Of a stretch of DNA of 20,071 nt, positions 1 to 16,503 are shown piece by piece. The DNA comes from Deinococcus rhizophilus (GTDB lineage: Bacteria; Deinococcota; Deinococci; Deinococcales; Deinococcaceae): assembly GCF_030271215.1 (NCBI RefSeq), contig NZ_JASNGB010000019.1, forward strand, positions 6,709 to 26,779, in the 5' to 3' direction. How positions within the stretch are numbered: position 1 is the first letter of the stretch; the number at the start of each line of letters is the position of its first letter. The position numbers and the translations under genes are program-made. The notes beneath the pieces are model-generated. The model was given only the letters and a program-made list of their open reading frames with translations. It had not been told where the DNA came from and made no database searches.

Positions 1-82
1 CTTTGCCTCCGGTGATGTCCCGGAAGTCAAGGAAGTGGACGGAATCCGTATGATCCGCCAGCCTCTGGCACCGGGCCACAGG
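1..82 (+). other. Unresolved tail of an upstream gene at the window edge
   Basis: The terminator at 83-111 has its T-tract on the plus strand, so a plus-strand gene probably ends just before it. Frame 1 stops at 13-15 and frame 3 at 51-53. Frame 2 stays open to 158-160 but would run through the terminator. The frame 2 translation contains GDVPEVKEVDGIRMIRQPL, which looks protein-like, yet reading through a perfect palindrome is unlikely. I do not recognise a family and cannot choose the frame from this fragment. Confidence 0.25.
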
Positions 83-111
83 AGAGCCTCAGCACGTGCT
101 GAGGCTCTTTT
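83..111 (+). terminator. Rho-independent terminator, perfect 13-bp palindrome plus T4
   Basis: AGAGCCTCAGCAC at 83-95 is exactly complementary to 96-108 and is followed by TTTT. The T-tract is on the plus strand, so it ends transcription entering from the left. Read the other way it has no T-run, so it is a poorer terminator for the minus-strand diguanylate cyclase gene that stops at 167. Confidence 0.75.
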
Positions 112-166
112 GCTCGCCTTGCCGTTGTTCCCGTCTCGCCGTTCTGTCGCTGGCGGCTGACCGCTC

Positions 167-1192
167 TCACGCCGCCGGAGCCGCCACCAGCCGGTCGCGC
201 CCGCTGTCCTTGGCCTGCCGCAGGGCGGCGTCGGCGAGCGAGAAGGCGGTGGCCAGGTCACGCTCCGGGCCGTAGGCGCACAGCCCCACGCTGAGGGTGA
301 TCCGCTGGCCTTCCCCGAAGGTGTGCCCGGCGATGCCGGCCCGCACGCCTTCGAGCAGCCGCGCCGCCTCGTGGACTGAGCGGCCCGGCAGACAGACCAC
401 GAATTCCTCGCCGCCCCAGCGAAAGAGCGGCACCCCGCTGCCCAGCACGTCCCGCAGCACCGCCGCCACCCCCCGCAGCACCCGGTCCCCGGCCTCGTGC
501 CCCCAGCGGTCGTTGACGGCCTTGAAATGGTCGATGTCCAGCACGGCGAGCACGCCGGGGGCCGGAAGCTGGGCACACAGTTCCGCAAAGGCCAGGCGGT
601 TGCCCAGGCCGGTCAGCGGGTCCTGCCGGGCGCGGCGCTCCTCCTCGCGGACGCGGCGCTGCAGGTCCACGACCGCGCCCGCGAAAAAGTGCGTGACCAG
701 GCTGACGGCCAGCAGCAGCGCCGAGGTCGTGAGCTGGGTGGCGCCCACGTCCTCCCAGCGGGTGGCCGCCAGCGTGCCCACACCCGTCAGCGCCAGCGCC
801 AGCCCCTGGGCCCGCCGGGGCCGGTCGCTGAACAGCAGGTGCCAGACCAGCACGTTGAGCGGGATCAGCAGCAGCAGCAGGTGCACGATCTGCTCCTGGT
901 ACTCGGCCCGCACCTGCAGGCGCTGCGGCTCCAGGGCCAGCACCCCCACAAAGGCCAGCACGCTGAACGCGAACCCCAGCCGCAGCCACTCGCCCCAGCC
1001 GGGGCGCAGCAGATGCAGCAGCGCGAACAGGGCCAGGGTCCCCGAGAACAGCGCCACCAGCGGATGCACGCTCCCGGTCAGCGACGAGACGATCCACAGC
1101 ACCGCCGCGCCCACCAGTGGCACCAGCAACCGGAAGTAGACCCGCCCGATTCGCTCGGGCAGGTCGGCCGGTCCCACGGGACGAGGAAGCAT
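167..1192 (-). CDS. Membrane-anchored diguanylate cyclase (GGDEF domain)
   Basis: This 341-residue protein probably makes cyclic di-GMP from two GTP. Residues about 20-175 hold several hydrophobic segments (around five or six). A short charged linker rich in R and E (about 178-190) resembles the usual coiled connector. The GGDEF domain follows from about residue 190: DPLTGLGNR at 191-199, the metal-binding DIDHFKAVND at 219-228, and the catalytic GGEEF variant at 260-264, which is active in many cyclases. The inhibitory RxxD site expected before the catalytic loop is absent (GSGV instead). I chose the ATG at 1190-1192 because AGGGGG lies 4-5 nt upstream; an ATG five codons earlier (1205-1207) is possible. 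The N-terminal segments match no sensor family I can name, so the signal is unknown. Confidence 0.85.
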   Translation of the reverse strand: MLPRPVGPADLPERIGRVYFRLLVPLVGAAVLWIVSSLTGSVHPLVALFSGTLALFALLHLLRPGWGEWLRLGFAFSVLAFVGVLALEPQRLQVRAEYQEQIVHLLLLLIPLNVLVWHLLFSDRPRRAQGLALALTGVGTLAATRWEDVGATQLTTSALLLAVSLVTHFFAGAVVDLQRRVREEERRARQDPLTGLGNRLAFAELCAQLPAPGVLAVLDIDHFKAVNDRWGHEAGDRVLRGVAAVLRDVLGSGVPLFRWGGEEFVVCLPGRSVHEAARLLEGVRAGIAGHTFGEGQRITLSVGLCAYGPERDLATAFSLADAALRQAKDSGRDRLVAAPAA

Positions 1193-1245
1193 TGTTCCCC
1201 CTGTCATAACACGTCCGTCATGGCCGCGTCAGCGCAGATGTGAGC

Positions 1246-1277
1246 CCCCCCCGCCGGGTGGCCCCCCCGCCGGGTGG
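1246..1277. repeat. Two tandem 16-bp C-rich units
   Basis: CCCCCCCGCCGGGTGG occurs twice back to back (1246-1261 and 1262-1277), between the start of the diguanylate cyclase gene and the structured repeat. It may be simple slippage. The rest of the roughly 250-bp gap 1193-1445 is occupied by the structured repeat at 1298-1449. Confidence 0.6.
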
Positions 1278-1297
1278 AAGGCCCCGGCCCCCGGCTG

Positions 1298-1445
1298 CTG
1301 GAGCATGGGGCAGCATGACGGCCCCCGGGGGACAGCATCCCAGGTCCCTCCATGCTGCCCCATGCTCCTGTCCCATTCACTCGCTTTCACTCGCTCTGCT
1401 CGGCCAACGAAGGCGGAACCCCACCGCATTCTTATGGCCAATACT

Positions 1446-1449
<4 letters not shown>
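1298..1449 (-). repeat. MITE-like structured repeat, copy 1
   Basis: About 152 bp with CTAGAG-type ends: CTGGAGCAT at 1298-1306 and ATACTCTAG at 1441-1449. Reading the minus strand from 1449, the head holds CATAAGAATGCGG, a short GC stem and CGTTGGCCGAGC, all shared with the copy at 4971. The other end is a hairpin with perfect 18-bp arms (1300-1317 and 1351-1368) around a 33-nt loop. The repeat overlaps the TAG stop of panB, so it would form that gene's 3' untranslated region. There is no open frame suggesting a transposase. It resembles the small non-coding repeats described in Deinococcus; I cannot assign it to a named family from sequence alone. Confidence 0.7.
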
Positions 1450-2267
<818 letters not shown>

Positions 2268-2273
2268 GGGGGG

Positions 2274-2288
2274 AAAGCTATCAGCTTT
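2274..2288. promoter_or_regulatory. panB -10 box inside a 15-bp palindrome (possible operator)
   Basis: AAAGCT-ATC-AGCTTT at 2274-2288 is a perfect inverted repeat. On the minus strand it contains TAGCTT (2275-2280), which sits 7 nt before the panB ATG and fits a leaderless -10 box. A repressor dimer on this palindrome would block the promoter. The binding protein is unknown. Confidence 0.5.
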
Positions 2289-2346
2289 GGGCCGGTTCGC
2301 CCTCAGCCCCCGGGCGGCGTCCGCCTGCCGCCGACGGCCCCCCGGT

Positions 2347-2826
2347 CTACCCCGTCACCACCTCGCCGTAGCGCCCCAGCACGAGGTAGATGATCCAGCC
2401 GGTCACCGCCACGTACAGCCACACCGGGACTGTCCAGCGCACCCAGGCGCGGTGGCGGTTGAAATGGGGCCGGGCGGCGGGCGCACCGATGTTGCCGAGG
2501 TTCCCGGCGGCCCGGAGCCCCCTGCTGGCGTGCCACAGGGCGCCCAGCGCGAGGGGCAGGTTGGCGGCGGCCAGGATGATGTGGCTGATCAGGAGGGCGA
2601 AGTAGGCGGTGCGCCACCCCTGCGGCCCGGCGTAGGCCTTCTCGTAGCCCAGCGCGAGCCGGGTGAGGTACAGCACCAGAAAGACGGCGGCGAGGCCGCT
2701 GGCGGTGAGCATGGCCCGCATGTGCGCCTCGCGGTTGCCCCGGCGGATAAACAGGACGCCGAACACGAGCGCGGTGCCGCTCAGGACGATGGTGATGACG
2801 GCCCACTGGTTGATGATCGGTGCCAC
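2347..2826 (-). CDS. DUF420 membrane protein, CtaM-like cytochrome oxidase factor
   Basis: The protein has 159 residues with four or five hydrophobic segments (about 8-26, 38-57, 75-97 and 130-150) and matches DUF420 in length and pattern, including INQW near the start and SHIILA in the middle. A DUF420 member, CtaM of Firmicutes, is needed to make active heme A-containing oxidases, though its exact step is not settled. Here the gene is divergent from ctaA-ctaB and close to coxB-coxA, which supports the same role. The start is the GTG at 2824-2826: a TAGACT -10 box lies 7 nt upstream, as in other leaderless genes here, and the first ATG would remove a membrane segment. Family assignment is strong; the function is inferred from context. 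Confidence 0.8.
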   Translation of the reverse strand: MAPIINQWAVITIVLSGTALVFGVLFIRRGNREAHMRAMLTASGLAAVFLVLYLTRLALGYEKAYAGPQGWRTAYFALLISHIILAAANLPLALGALWHASRGLRAAGNLGNIGAPAARPHFNRHRAWVRWTVPVWLYVAVTGWIIYLVLGRYGEVVTG

Positions 2827-2833
2827 GCCCGGC

Positions 2834-2839
2834 AGTCTA
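2834..2839 (-). promoter_or_regulatory. Leaderless -10 box of the DUF420 gene
   Basis: TAGACT on the minus strand ends 7 nt before the GTG start at 2826. It decides in favour of the GTG start. Confidence 0.55.
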
Positions 2840-2961
2840 GGCCCAGGGGGCCGGGGCGGGTGTCCGGGGGCTCAGGGGGGGGTCCCCTCCCCCGGTGCGT
2901 CTCGCGGCAGCGCACCCCCGGGGCAGGCGCGGGGGGACAATTCTCAGGCAGGCGGGGCCGG

Positions 2962-2967
2962 TAGAAT
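2962..2967 (+). promoter_or_regulatory. Probable -10 box of ctaA-ctaB
   Basis: TAGAAT stands about 67 nt before the ctaA ATG. Unlike most genes here this transcript would carry a leader, ending in a purine-rich Shine-Dalgarno stretch (GAGGAGGAA, 3025-3033). A clear -35 box is not visible. The divergent DUF420 promoter is about 120 bp to the left. Confidence 0.45.
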
Positions 2968-3034
2968 GGCCGGGTTGACCGCGCCCCCGGTGCAGAGCCG
3001 GGAGGGTCGCGCGGAAGGGACGGTGAGGAGGAAG

Positions 3035-4023
3035 ATGAGCGGAACGCTGACGGTTCCCCGCACGGGGGCGGGCACGTGGCTGCCCCGGCTGGCGTGGGCG
3101 GCCCTGGCCTACAACGTGCTGGTGATCTTGTGGGGGGCGGTGGTCCGCATCACGGGGGCGGGCGCCGGGTGCGGCGACCACTGGCCACTGTGCAACGGGG
3201 TGGTGGTGCCGCAGAGCCCCACGGTCCACACCCTGATCGAGTTCAGCCACCGCCTGACCAGCGCCGCGAGCGGACTGGTTGCCCTGGCGCTGATCGCGTT
3301 GGCCTTCCGCGCCGCGCCAAGGGGCCACCCCGTCCGGCTGGGCGCGGTGCTGAGCTTCGCGCTGATTCTGCTGGAGGGGCTGGTGGGCGGCGTGCAGGTG
3401 CGGCTGGGCCTGACCGCCGATTCCACCGACCCCGCGCGGGGGCTGGTGCAGGGCATTCACCTCGCCAACACCTTCTTGCTGCTGGGCGCCCTGCTGCTCA
3501 CGGCGCTGTGGGCCTCGGGGCGTCCGGCGCTGCGGCTGCGCGGCCAGGGCCGGGCGCTGGGCGCGTTGGCCGTGGGCCTGGGCCTGACGCTGGTGCTGGG
3601 CATGGCGGGCGCGGTGACGGCGCTGGGCGATCTGCTGTTCACGCCGGCGCCGGGCACGCCGCTGGACACGGTGCGCCGGGACTTCGGGGGCACCGCTGGC
3701 CTGATCGAGAACCTGCGGGTGGTCCACCCCCTGCTCGCCGTGCTCACGAGCGTCTACCTGGTGTGGATGGCGGGCGCCCTGCGGCGCTGGCGGCCCTCGC
3801 CGGGGGTGAGCCGCTGGGGGACGGCGCTGGTGGGCGTGATCGCCGCGCAGATGGCGGTGGGCTTCCTGAACGTGGCCCTGAAGGCCCCCGACTGGATGCA
3901 GCTCACGCACCTGTTGCTGGCGTGCGTCATGTGGCTCGTGACGGTCCTGCTGGGCTATGAAGCGCTGACCGCCCTGCGCCGGGTGCCGACCCCCGCCCGC
4001 GCGGGCACCCCCGAGGTGACGGC

Positions 4024-4027
<4 letters not shown>
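3035..4027 (+). CDS. ctaA: Heme A synthase (COX15/CtaA family)
   Basis: This 330-residue inner-membrane protein oxidises the C8 methyl of heme O to give heme A for cytochrome oxidase. It has about eight hydrophobic helices and four helix-borne histidines for heme ligation: H72 in FSHRLTS, H142 in QGIHLANT, H231 in VVHPLL and H292 in LTHLLLA. The first extracytoplasmic loop carries the cysteine pair C46/C53 (CGDHWPLC), typical of Bacillus-type CtaA. I placed the start at the ATG at 3035, preceded by GAGGAGGAA; the frame is open far upstream, but that extension is not family-like. Its TGA overlaps the ctaB ATG by four bases (ATGA), so the two are translationally coupled and act in sequence, CtaB first. 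Confidence 0.93.
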
Positions 4028-4959
<932 letters not shown>

Positions 4960-4970
4960 GCTGATCTCGC

Positions 4971-5198
4971 CTAGAGCATGTGTCATAAGAATGCGGTGGG
5001 TTTCCGCATTCGTTGGCCGAGCGGACTTGCACAGCTGCGCAGCAGAGCGCGCGAATGGAAGACGCGCATTGGGCAGAATGCCGGCCCCCGGGGACGGGCG
5101 CCCCCGGTGCCTCCATTCTGCCCATTGCTCTCGCAAGCGGCCGTGCGGCGTCCCGGGGGAGGGCGCCCCAGGTGCCTCCATTCTGCCCAATGCTCTAG
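4971..5198 (+). repeat. MITE-like structured repeat, copy 2
   Basis: About 228 bp bounded by CTAGAGCAT (4971-4979) and its exact complement ATGCTCTAG (5190-5198). The head (CATAAGAATGCGG, a 7-nt spacer, CCGCATTC, then GTTGGCCGAGC) closely matches copy 1 at 1298-1449 and forms an 8-bp stem. Next comes a hairpin whose left arm GCATTGGGCAGAATG (5066-5080) is perfectly complementary to 5179-5193 and nearly so to 5114-5128. CTAG at both ends could be a target duplication or part of the inverted repeat. There is no coding capacity. It begins 11 bp after the ctaB stop, as copy 1 begins at the panB stop. Confidence 0.75.
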
Positions 5199-5225
5199 CA
5201 AGCGGCCGTGCGGCTTCCGGGGGGA
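5096..5225 (+). repeat. Tandem duplication, 2 x 65 bp, across the end of repeat copy 2
   Basis: Unit 1 (5096-5160) and unit 2 (5161-5225) are nearly identical. Both begin GGGCGCCCC and contain CCTCCATTCTGCCCA, GCTCT-GCAAGCGGCCGTGCGGC and a G-run. Each includes a right arm of the repeat hairpin plus about 30 bp beyond the CTAG end, so part of the flank was duplicated too. The units differ at only a few positions, which suggests a recent event. Confidence 0.8.
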
Positions 5226-5238
5226 GGGCGCACGGCCG
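5203..5238 (+). terminator. GC-rich hairpin after the repeat, possible ctaB terminator
   Basis: CGGCCGTGCG (5203-5212) and CGCACGGCCG (5229-5238) form a perfect 10-bp stem with a 16-nt G-rich loop. No real T-tract follows (GAGCCTTTGGG), so intrinsic termination is uncertain. Confidence 0.35.
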
Positions 5239-5382
5239 GAGCCTTTGGGCGTACCATCAAAGGACACTTGCCTACCCCGTAGCCTGCTCTCATGGGGGGC
5301 ATCCCTGACCGCTCGGTCGATCCTGCCGCGAACCGCGCGGGGCGGGCGGTTTTGGAAGGTGCAAGGTTCCGGTGGAAGCGAC

Positions 5383-5388
5383 TACACT
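5383..5388 (+). promoter_or_regulatory. Probable -10 box and leader of coxB-coxA
   Basis: TACACT lies about 30 nt before the coxB start. The leader contains a strong purine-rich ribosome site (GAGGAAAGGAG, 5403-5413). Between the structured repeat and this box (about 5239-5382) I see no gene, only a short AACCGC/GCGGTT stem near 5333-5354 followed by TT. I could not identify a convincing -35 box. Confidence 0.45.
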
Positions 5389-5418
5389 GGGGCGCGAGGA
5401 AAGAGGAAAGGAGTGACA

Positions 5419-9089
<3,671 letters not shown>

Positions 9090-9101
9090 GCTGACCTTCA
9101 G

Positions 9102-9149
9102 CCAGCAGGGCGGCGGGGACGTGATGGGCGTCCCCGCCGCTCTTGCTGG
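9102..9149 (+). terminator. Long GC hairpin ending the coxB-coxA operon
   Basis: CCAGCA pairs with TGCTGG on the outside and GCGGCGGGGACG with CGTCCCCGCCGC inside, with a 7-nt loop (9122-9128). It starts 12 nt after the coxA stop. The T-tract is weak. Confidence 0.65.
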
Positions 9150-9202
9150 TTGCCCCGCCCTGTTGGCTGCCCCACTGGGACACCCCGCCCCCCGCCCCCC
9201 GC

Positions 9203-9208
9203 TAGCCT
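9203..9208 (+). promoter_or_regulatory. Leaderless -10 box of the Sco gene
   Basis: TAGCCT ends 7 nt before the ATG at 9216. It suggests that the Sco gene has its own promoter after the oxidase terminator, and it supports this start over an in-frame upstream one. Confidence 0.5.
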
Positions 9209-9215
9209 GGGCCCG

Positions 9216-9965
<750 letters not shown>

Positions 9966-9990
9966 AACCGAGTCAACCCACCCCGCCCGA

Positions 9991-10007
9991 TTTCGTAAAT
10001 AGCGTAA
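9991..10007. promoter_or_regulatory. Candidate RDRM (DdrO operator) on the ruvB promoter
   Basis: TTTCGTAAATAGCGTAA is a 17-bp imperfect palindrome (10 of 17 positions match its own complement). It resembles the Deinococcus radiation/desiccation response motif, roughly TTATGT-n5-ACATAA, keeping TT..GT on the left and C.TAA on the right. It overlaps the ruvB -10 box, as expected for repression by DdrO. The match is imperfect and was judged by eye against a consensus recalled from the literature. Confidence 0.5.
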
Positions 10008-10010
10008 TAT
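10005..10010 (+). promoter_or_regulatory. Leaderless -10 box of ruvB
   Basis: TAATAT ends 7 nt before the ATG at 10018. It contains part of an earlier in-frame ATG (10009), making 10018 the better start. Confidence 0.6.
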
Positions 10011-10017
10011 GGTCCGC

Positions 10018-11016
<999 letters not shown>

Positions 11017-11023
11017 GGCGGCC

Positions 11024-11111
11024 AGCCCTCGGCCATCAGGGATCGGCCGAGAACAGCAAAGGCTCCAGCCAGCGCTGGGGCTTTTCTGCTGACCGCTGAG
11101 GGCCGAGGGCT
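11024..11111 (+). repeat. Nested inverted repeats between ruvB and the ArsC-like gene
   Basis: AGCCCTCGGCC (11024-11034) and GGCCGAGGGCT (11101-11111) are perfect 11-bp complements. They enclose the terminator hairpin at 11054-11089. The right arm touches the -10 box of the next gene (TATCCT, 11111-11116). Confidence 0.6.
11054..11089 (+). terminator. Terminator after ruvB
   Basis: AAAGGCTCCAGC pairs (with one mismatch) to GCTGGGGCTTTT across a short loop. AGCA/TGCT extends the outside. The right arm ends in TTTT. Confidence 0.65.
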
Positions 11112-11116
11112 ATCCT
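11111..11116 (+). promoter_or_regulatory. Leaderless -10 box of the ArsC-like gene
   Basis: TATCCT ends 6 nt before the ATG at 11123. Confidence 0.55.
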
Positions 11117-11122
11117 CTCCCC

Positions 11123-11479
11123 ATGACCGCCCCGCAAGTCCAGATGTTCGGCACGAAGAAGAACGCGGCCACCCGCGCCGCCGAGCGCTTCTTCAAGGAG
11201 CGGCGCGTCAAGATTCATTTCGTGGACCTGAACGCCAAACCCATCGCCAGGGGCGAGCTGACCCGCTTCGTGCAGAAGTTCGGGCTGAACGCGCTGCTGG
11301 ACCTGGAGGGCAAGGCGTACGAGCGCAGCAACCTCGCCTACCTCCGCACCACCGAGGAGGGCATCATCGCCCGCATCATCGAGACCCCCGAGCTGCTGCG
11401 GCTGCCACTGGTGCGCGGGGGCAAGATGCTGACCGTGGGCGAGGACCCGGAGGGCTGGGCACGGATGCTGGAGGGGTAG
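11123..11479 (+). CDS. ArsC/Spx-fold protein lacking all cysteines
   Basis: This 118-residue protein fits the ArsC/Spx thioredoxin-like family in length and pattern: the N-terminal strand QMFGTKKNAATRAAERFF where the family has its active-site loop, then IHFVDLNAKPIARGELTRFV, and the C-terminal LLRLPLVRGGKMLTVGEDPEGW resembling the family's RP(I/L)V..G...G block. The loop that normally carries the catalytic Cys of arsenate reductase or the CxxC of Spx reads GTKKNAAT, and the whole protein has no cysteine. It therefore cannot work as a thiol arsenate reductase or redox switch in the usual way; a binding or adaptor role is possible but unproven. It converges with the molybdopterin enzyme, the two stop codons only 4 bp apart. 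Confidence 0.8.
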   Translation: MTAPQVQMFGTKKNAATRAAERFFKERRVKIHFVDLNAKPIARGELTRFVQKFGLNALLDLEGKAYERSNLAYLRTTEEGIIARIIETPELLRLPLVRGGKMLTVGEDPEGWARMLEG

Positions 11480-11483
11480 GCGG

Positions 11484-13520
<2,037 letters not shown>

Positions 13521-13526
13521 GGGGCG

Positions 13527-13532
13527 AGTCTA
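13527..13532 (-). promoter_or_regulatory. Leaderless -10 box of the molybdopterin oxidoreductase gene
   Basis: TAGACT on the minus strand ends 6 nt before the ATG at 13520. The divergent pnp promoter lies about 80 bp away. Confidence 0.55.
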
Positions 13533-13611
13533 CGCGCGGCCCGACGGGCACAAAGAGAGGTCGTTTGCACCGCCGGGCGCTCCGCTCCCCTTTGCTCCAC
13601 CCGGTGCGGGA

Positions 13612-13617
13612 TAGACT
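13612..13617 (+). promoter_or_regulatory. Leaderless -10 box of pnp
   Basis: TAGACT ends 7 nt before the ATG at 13625. It favours this start over an in-frame upstream extension to 13565. Confidence 0.55.
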
Positions 13618-13624
13618 CACCCTC

Positions 13625-15796
<2,172 letters not shown>

Positions 15797-15808
15797 TTTC
15801 CCACGGCA

Positions 15809-15849
15809 GGGGCCGCTTCTCCGGCCGGGAGGAGCGGCCCCCCTCTTTA
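15809..15849 (+). terminator. Strong terminator after pnp
   Basis: A 14-bp stem (15809-15822 with 15828-15841, one G-U pair) with a 5-nt loop, followed by CCTCTTTATT. It lies between two convergent genes. Confidence 0.75.
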
Positions 15850-16089
15850 TTCCCGCGCCGTGAACACCGCCAGCGCCGCAGCGGCGAGTGCTCCCACCGC
15901 GCCCGTCACGAGGGGGCCGTCCTGATGGTCTAGAAAGGCGTCCACCGTCAGCGCCAGCCCCAGCACGCTCGCCCCCAGGGTCAGGGCCAGCATCCAGCCC
16001 AGCGGCAGCGGCGAGGTGGCCGCCGAGACGCGGGTGCCCCAGCCGTAGCCCGCGAGAATCAGGAGTGCCGCGCCCAGCCAACCGGTCAT
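15847..16089 (-). CDS. Small membrane protein, unknown function
   Basis: This 80-residue protein is almost wholly hydrophobic, with three likely membrane segments (about 4-20, 30-48 and 60-77) and a few charged residues around DAFLDHQDG. I do not recognise a family. The start at the ATG at 16087-16089 is supported by TACCCT on the minus strand (16096-16101) 6 nt upstream; a longer frame up to 16353 would run antisense through the neighbouring gene and is less likely. It converges with pnp and is divergent from the next gene across only 39 bp. Confidence 0.6.
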   Translation of the reverse strand: MTGWLGAALLILAGYGWGTRVSAATSPLPLGWMLALTLGASVLGLALTVDAFLDHQDGPLVTGAVGALAAAALAVFTARE

Positions 16090-16095
16090 GGGCCC

Positions 16096-16122
16096 AGGGT
16101 AACCGCAACCGGGCGCTAGACT
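16096..16122. promoter_or_regulatory. Back-to-back leaderless promoters
   Basis: In a 39-bp gap, TACCCT on the minus strand (16096-16101) serves the gene starting at 16089, and TAGACT on the plus strand (16117-16122) serves the gene starting at 16129. Each is 6 nt from its start codon. The -35 region of one overlaps the -10 of the other, so the two may exclude each other. Confidence 0.5.
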
Positions 16123-16128
16123 CTCCCC

Positions 16129-16443
16129 ATGCGCCCCGCCTACCTCACTGCCGCCCGTCACCTGCAACTGGGACGCGAGTGGGCGGTCGAGGGCGATCAG
16201 GAACGCGCCACCCAGGGGTACGAGGAAGCGCTCAGGCTGCTGCGGACCCTGCCGCCCGAGCGCACCCGCGACGTGCTGCTGGCCCACACCCACCTCGCCT
16301 TTTTCCAGACCCTCGTGCTGCTGGGCGACGAGGCCGGGCAAGAACACCTGCACCTCGGCGTGAGCTACGCCCGCTCGACCCGCGATCCCCTGGCGCGGGC
16401 GATCGCCGAGGAATGCCTGAGTGGGCTGGAAGCGGTGCTGTAG
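16129..16443 (+). CDS. Small TPR-like helical protein
   Basis: This 104-residue protein has no signal peptide. The pattern AARHLQLGREWAVEGDQERATQGYEEALRLL fits one tetratricopeptide repeat (small residues at the expected turn positions, an amphipathic helix pair), and a second pair follows (LLAHTHLAFFQTLVLLGDEAGQEHLHLGVSYA). Such proteins usually act as binding scaffolds. No catalytic motif is visible and no partner can be named. The start is fixed by a TAGACT box 6 nt upstream. A shared terminator separates it from the minus-strand gene that follows. Confidence 0.65.
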   Translation: MRPAYLTAARHLQLGREWAVEGDQERATQGYEEALRLLRTLPPERTRDVLLAHTHLAFFQTLVLLGDEAGQEHLHLGVSYARSTRDPLARAIAEECLSGLEAVL

Positions 16444-16458
16444 CGCCGCCCGCCAAAG

Positions 16459-16489
16459 ACAAAGCCCCAGCGGTTGCCGGGGCCCTTGT
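16459..16489. terminator. Bidirectional terminator between convergent genes
   Basis: ACAAAG-CCCC-A-GC pairs with GC-C-GGGG-CCCTTGT around a small loop, with a mismatch and a small bulge. A-rich left and T-rich right arms suit termination from either side. Confidence 0.55.
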
Positions 16490-16503
16490 GTTGGGTGAAG
16501 AAC

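Noticed and set aside
83..108. The left-edge palindrome as a regulatory operator
   Set aside because: The TTTT directly after a GC-rich stem at a gene end is better explained as a terminator.
1190..1212. TTATGACAG upstream of the diguanylate cyclase as a radiation-response motif
   Set aside because: Only the left half fits. The expected ACATAA right half is absent at the correct spacing.
2663..3034. An N-terminal extension of ctaA
   Set aside because: It would run antisense through the DUF420 gene and does not resemble CtaA. The ATG at 3035 has a good ribosome site.
4971..4995. CATAAG near 4990 as an RDRM half site
   Set aside because: It belongs to the conserved head of the dispersed repeat and occurs in both copies without a matching left half.
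4978..5418. An N-terminal extension of coxB through the structured repeat
   Set aside because: The frame happens to be open, but the lipoprotein signal, ribosome site and family length all place the start at 5419.
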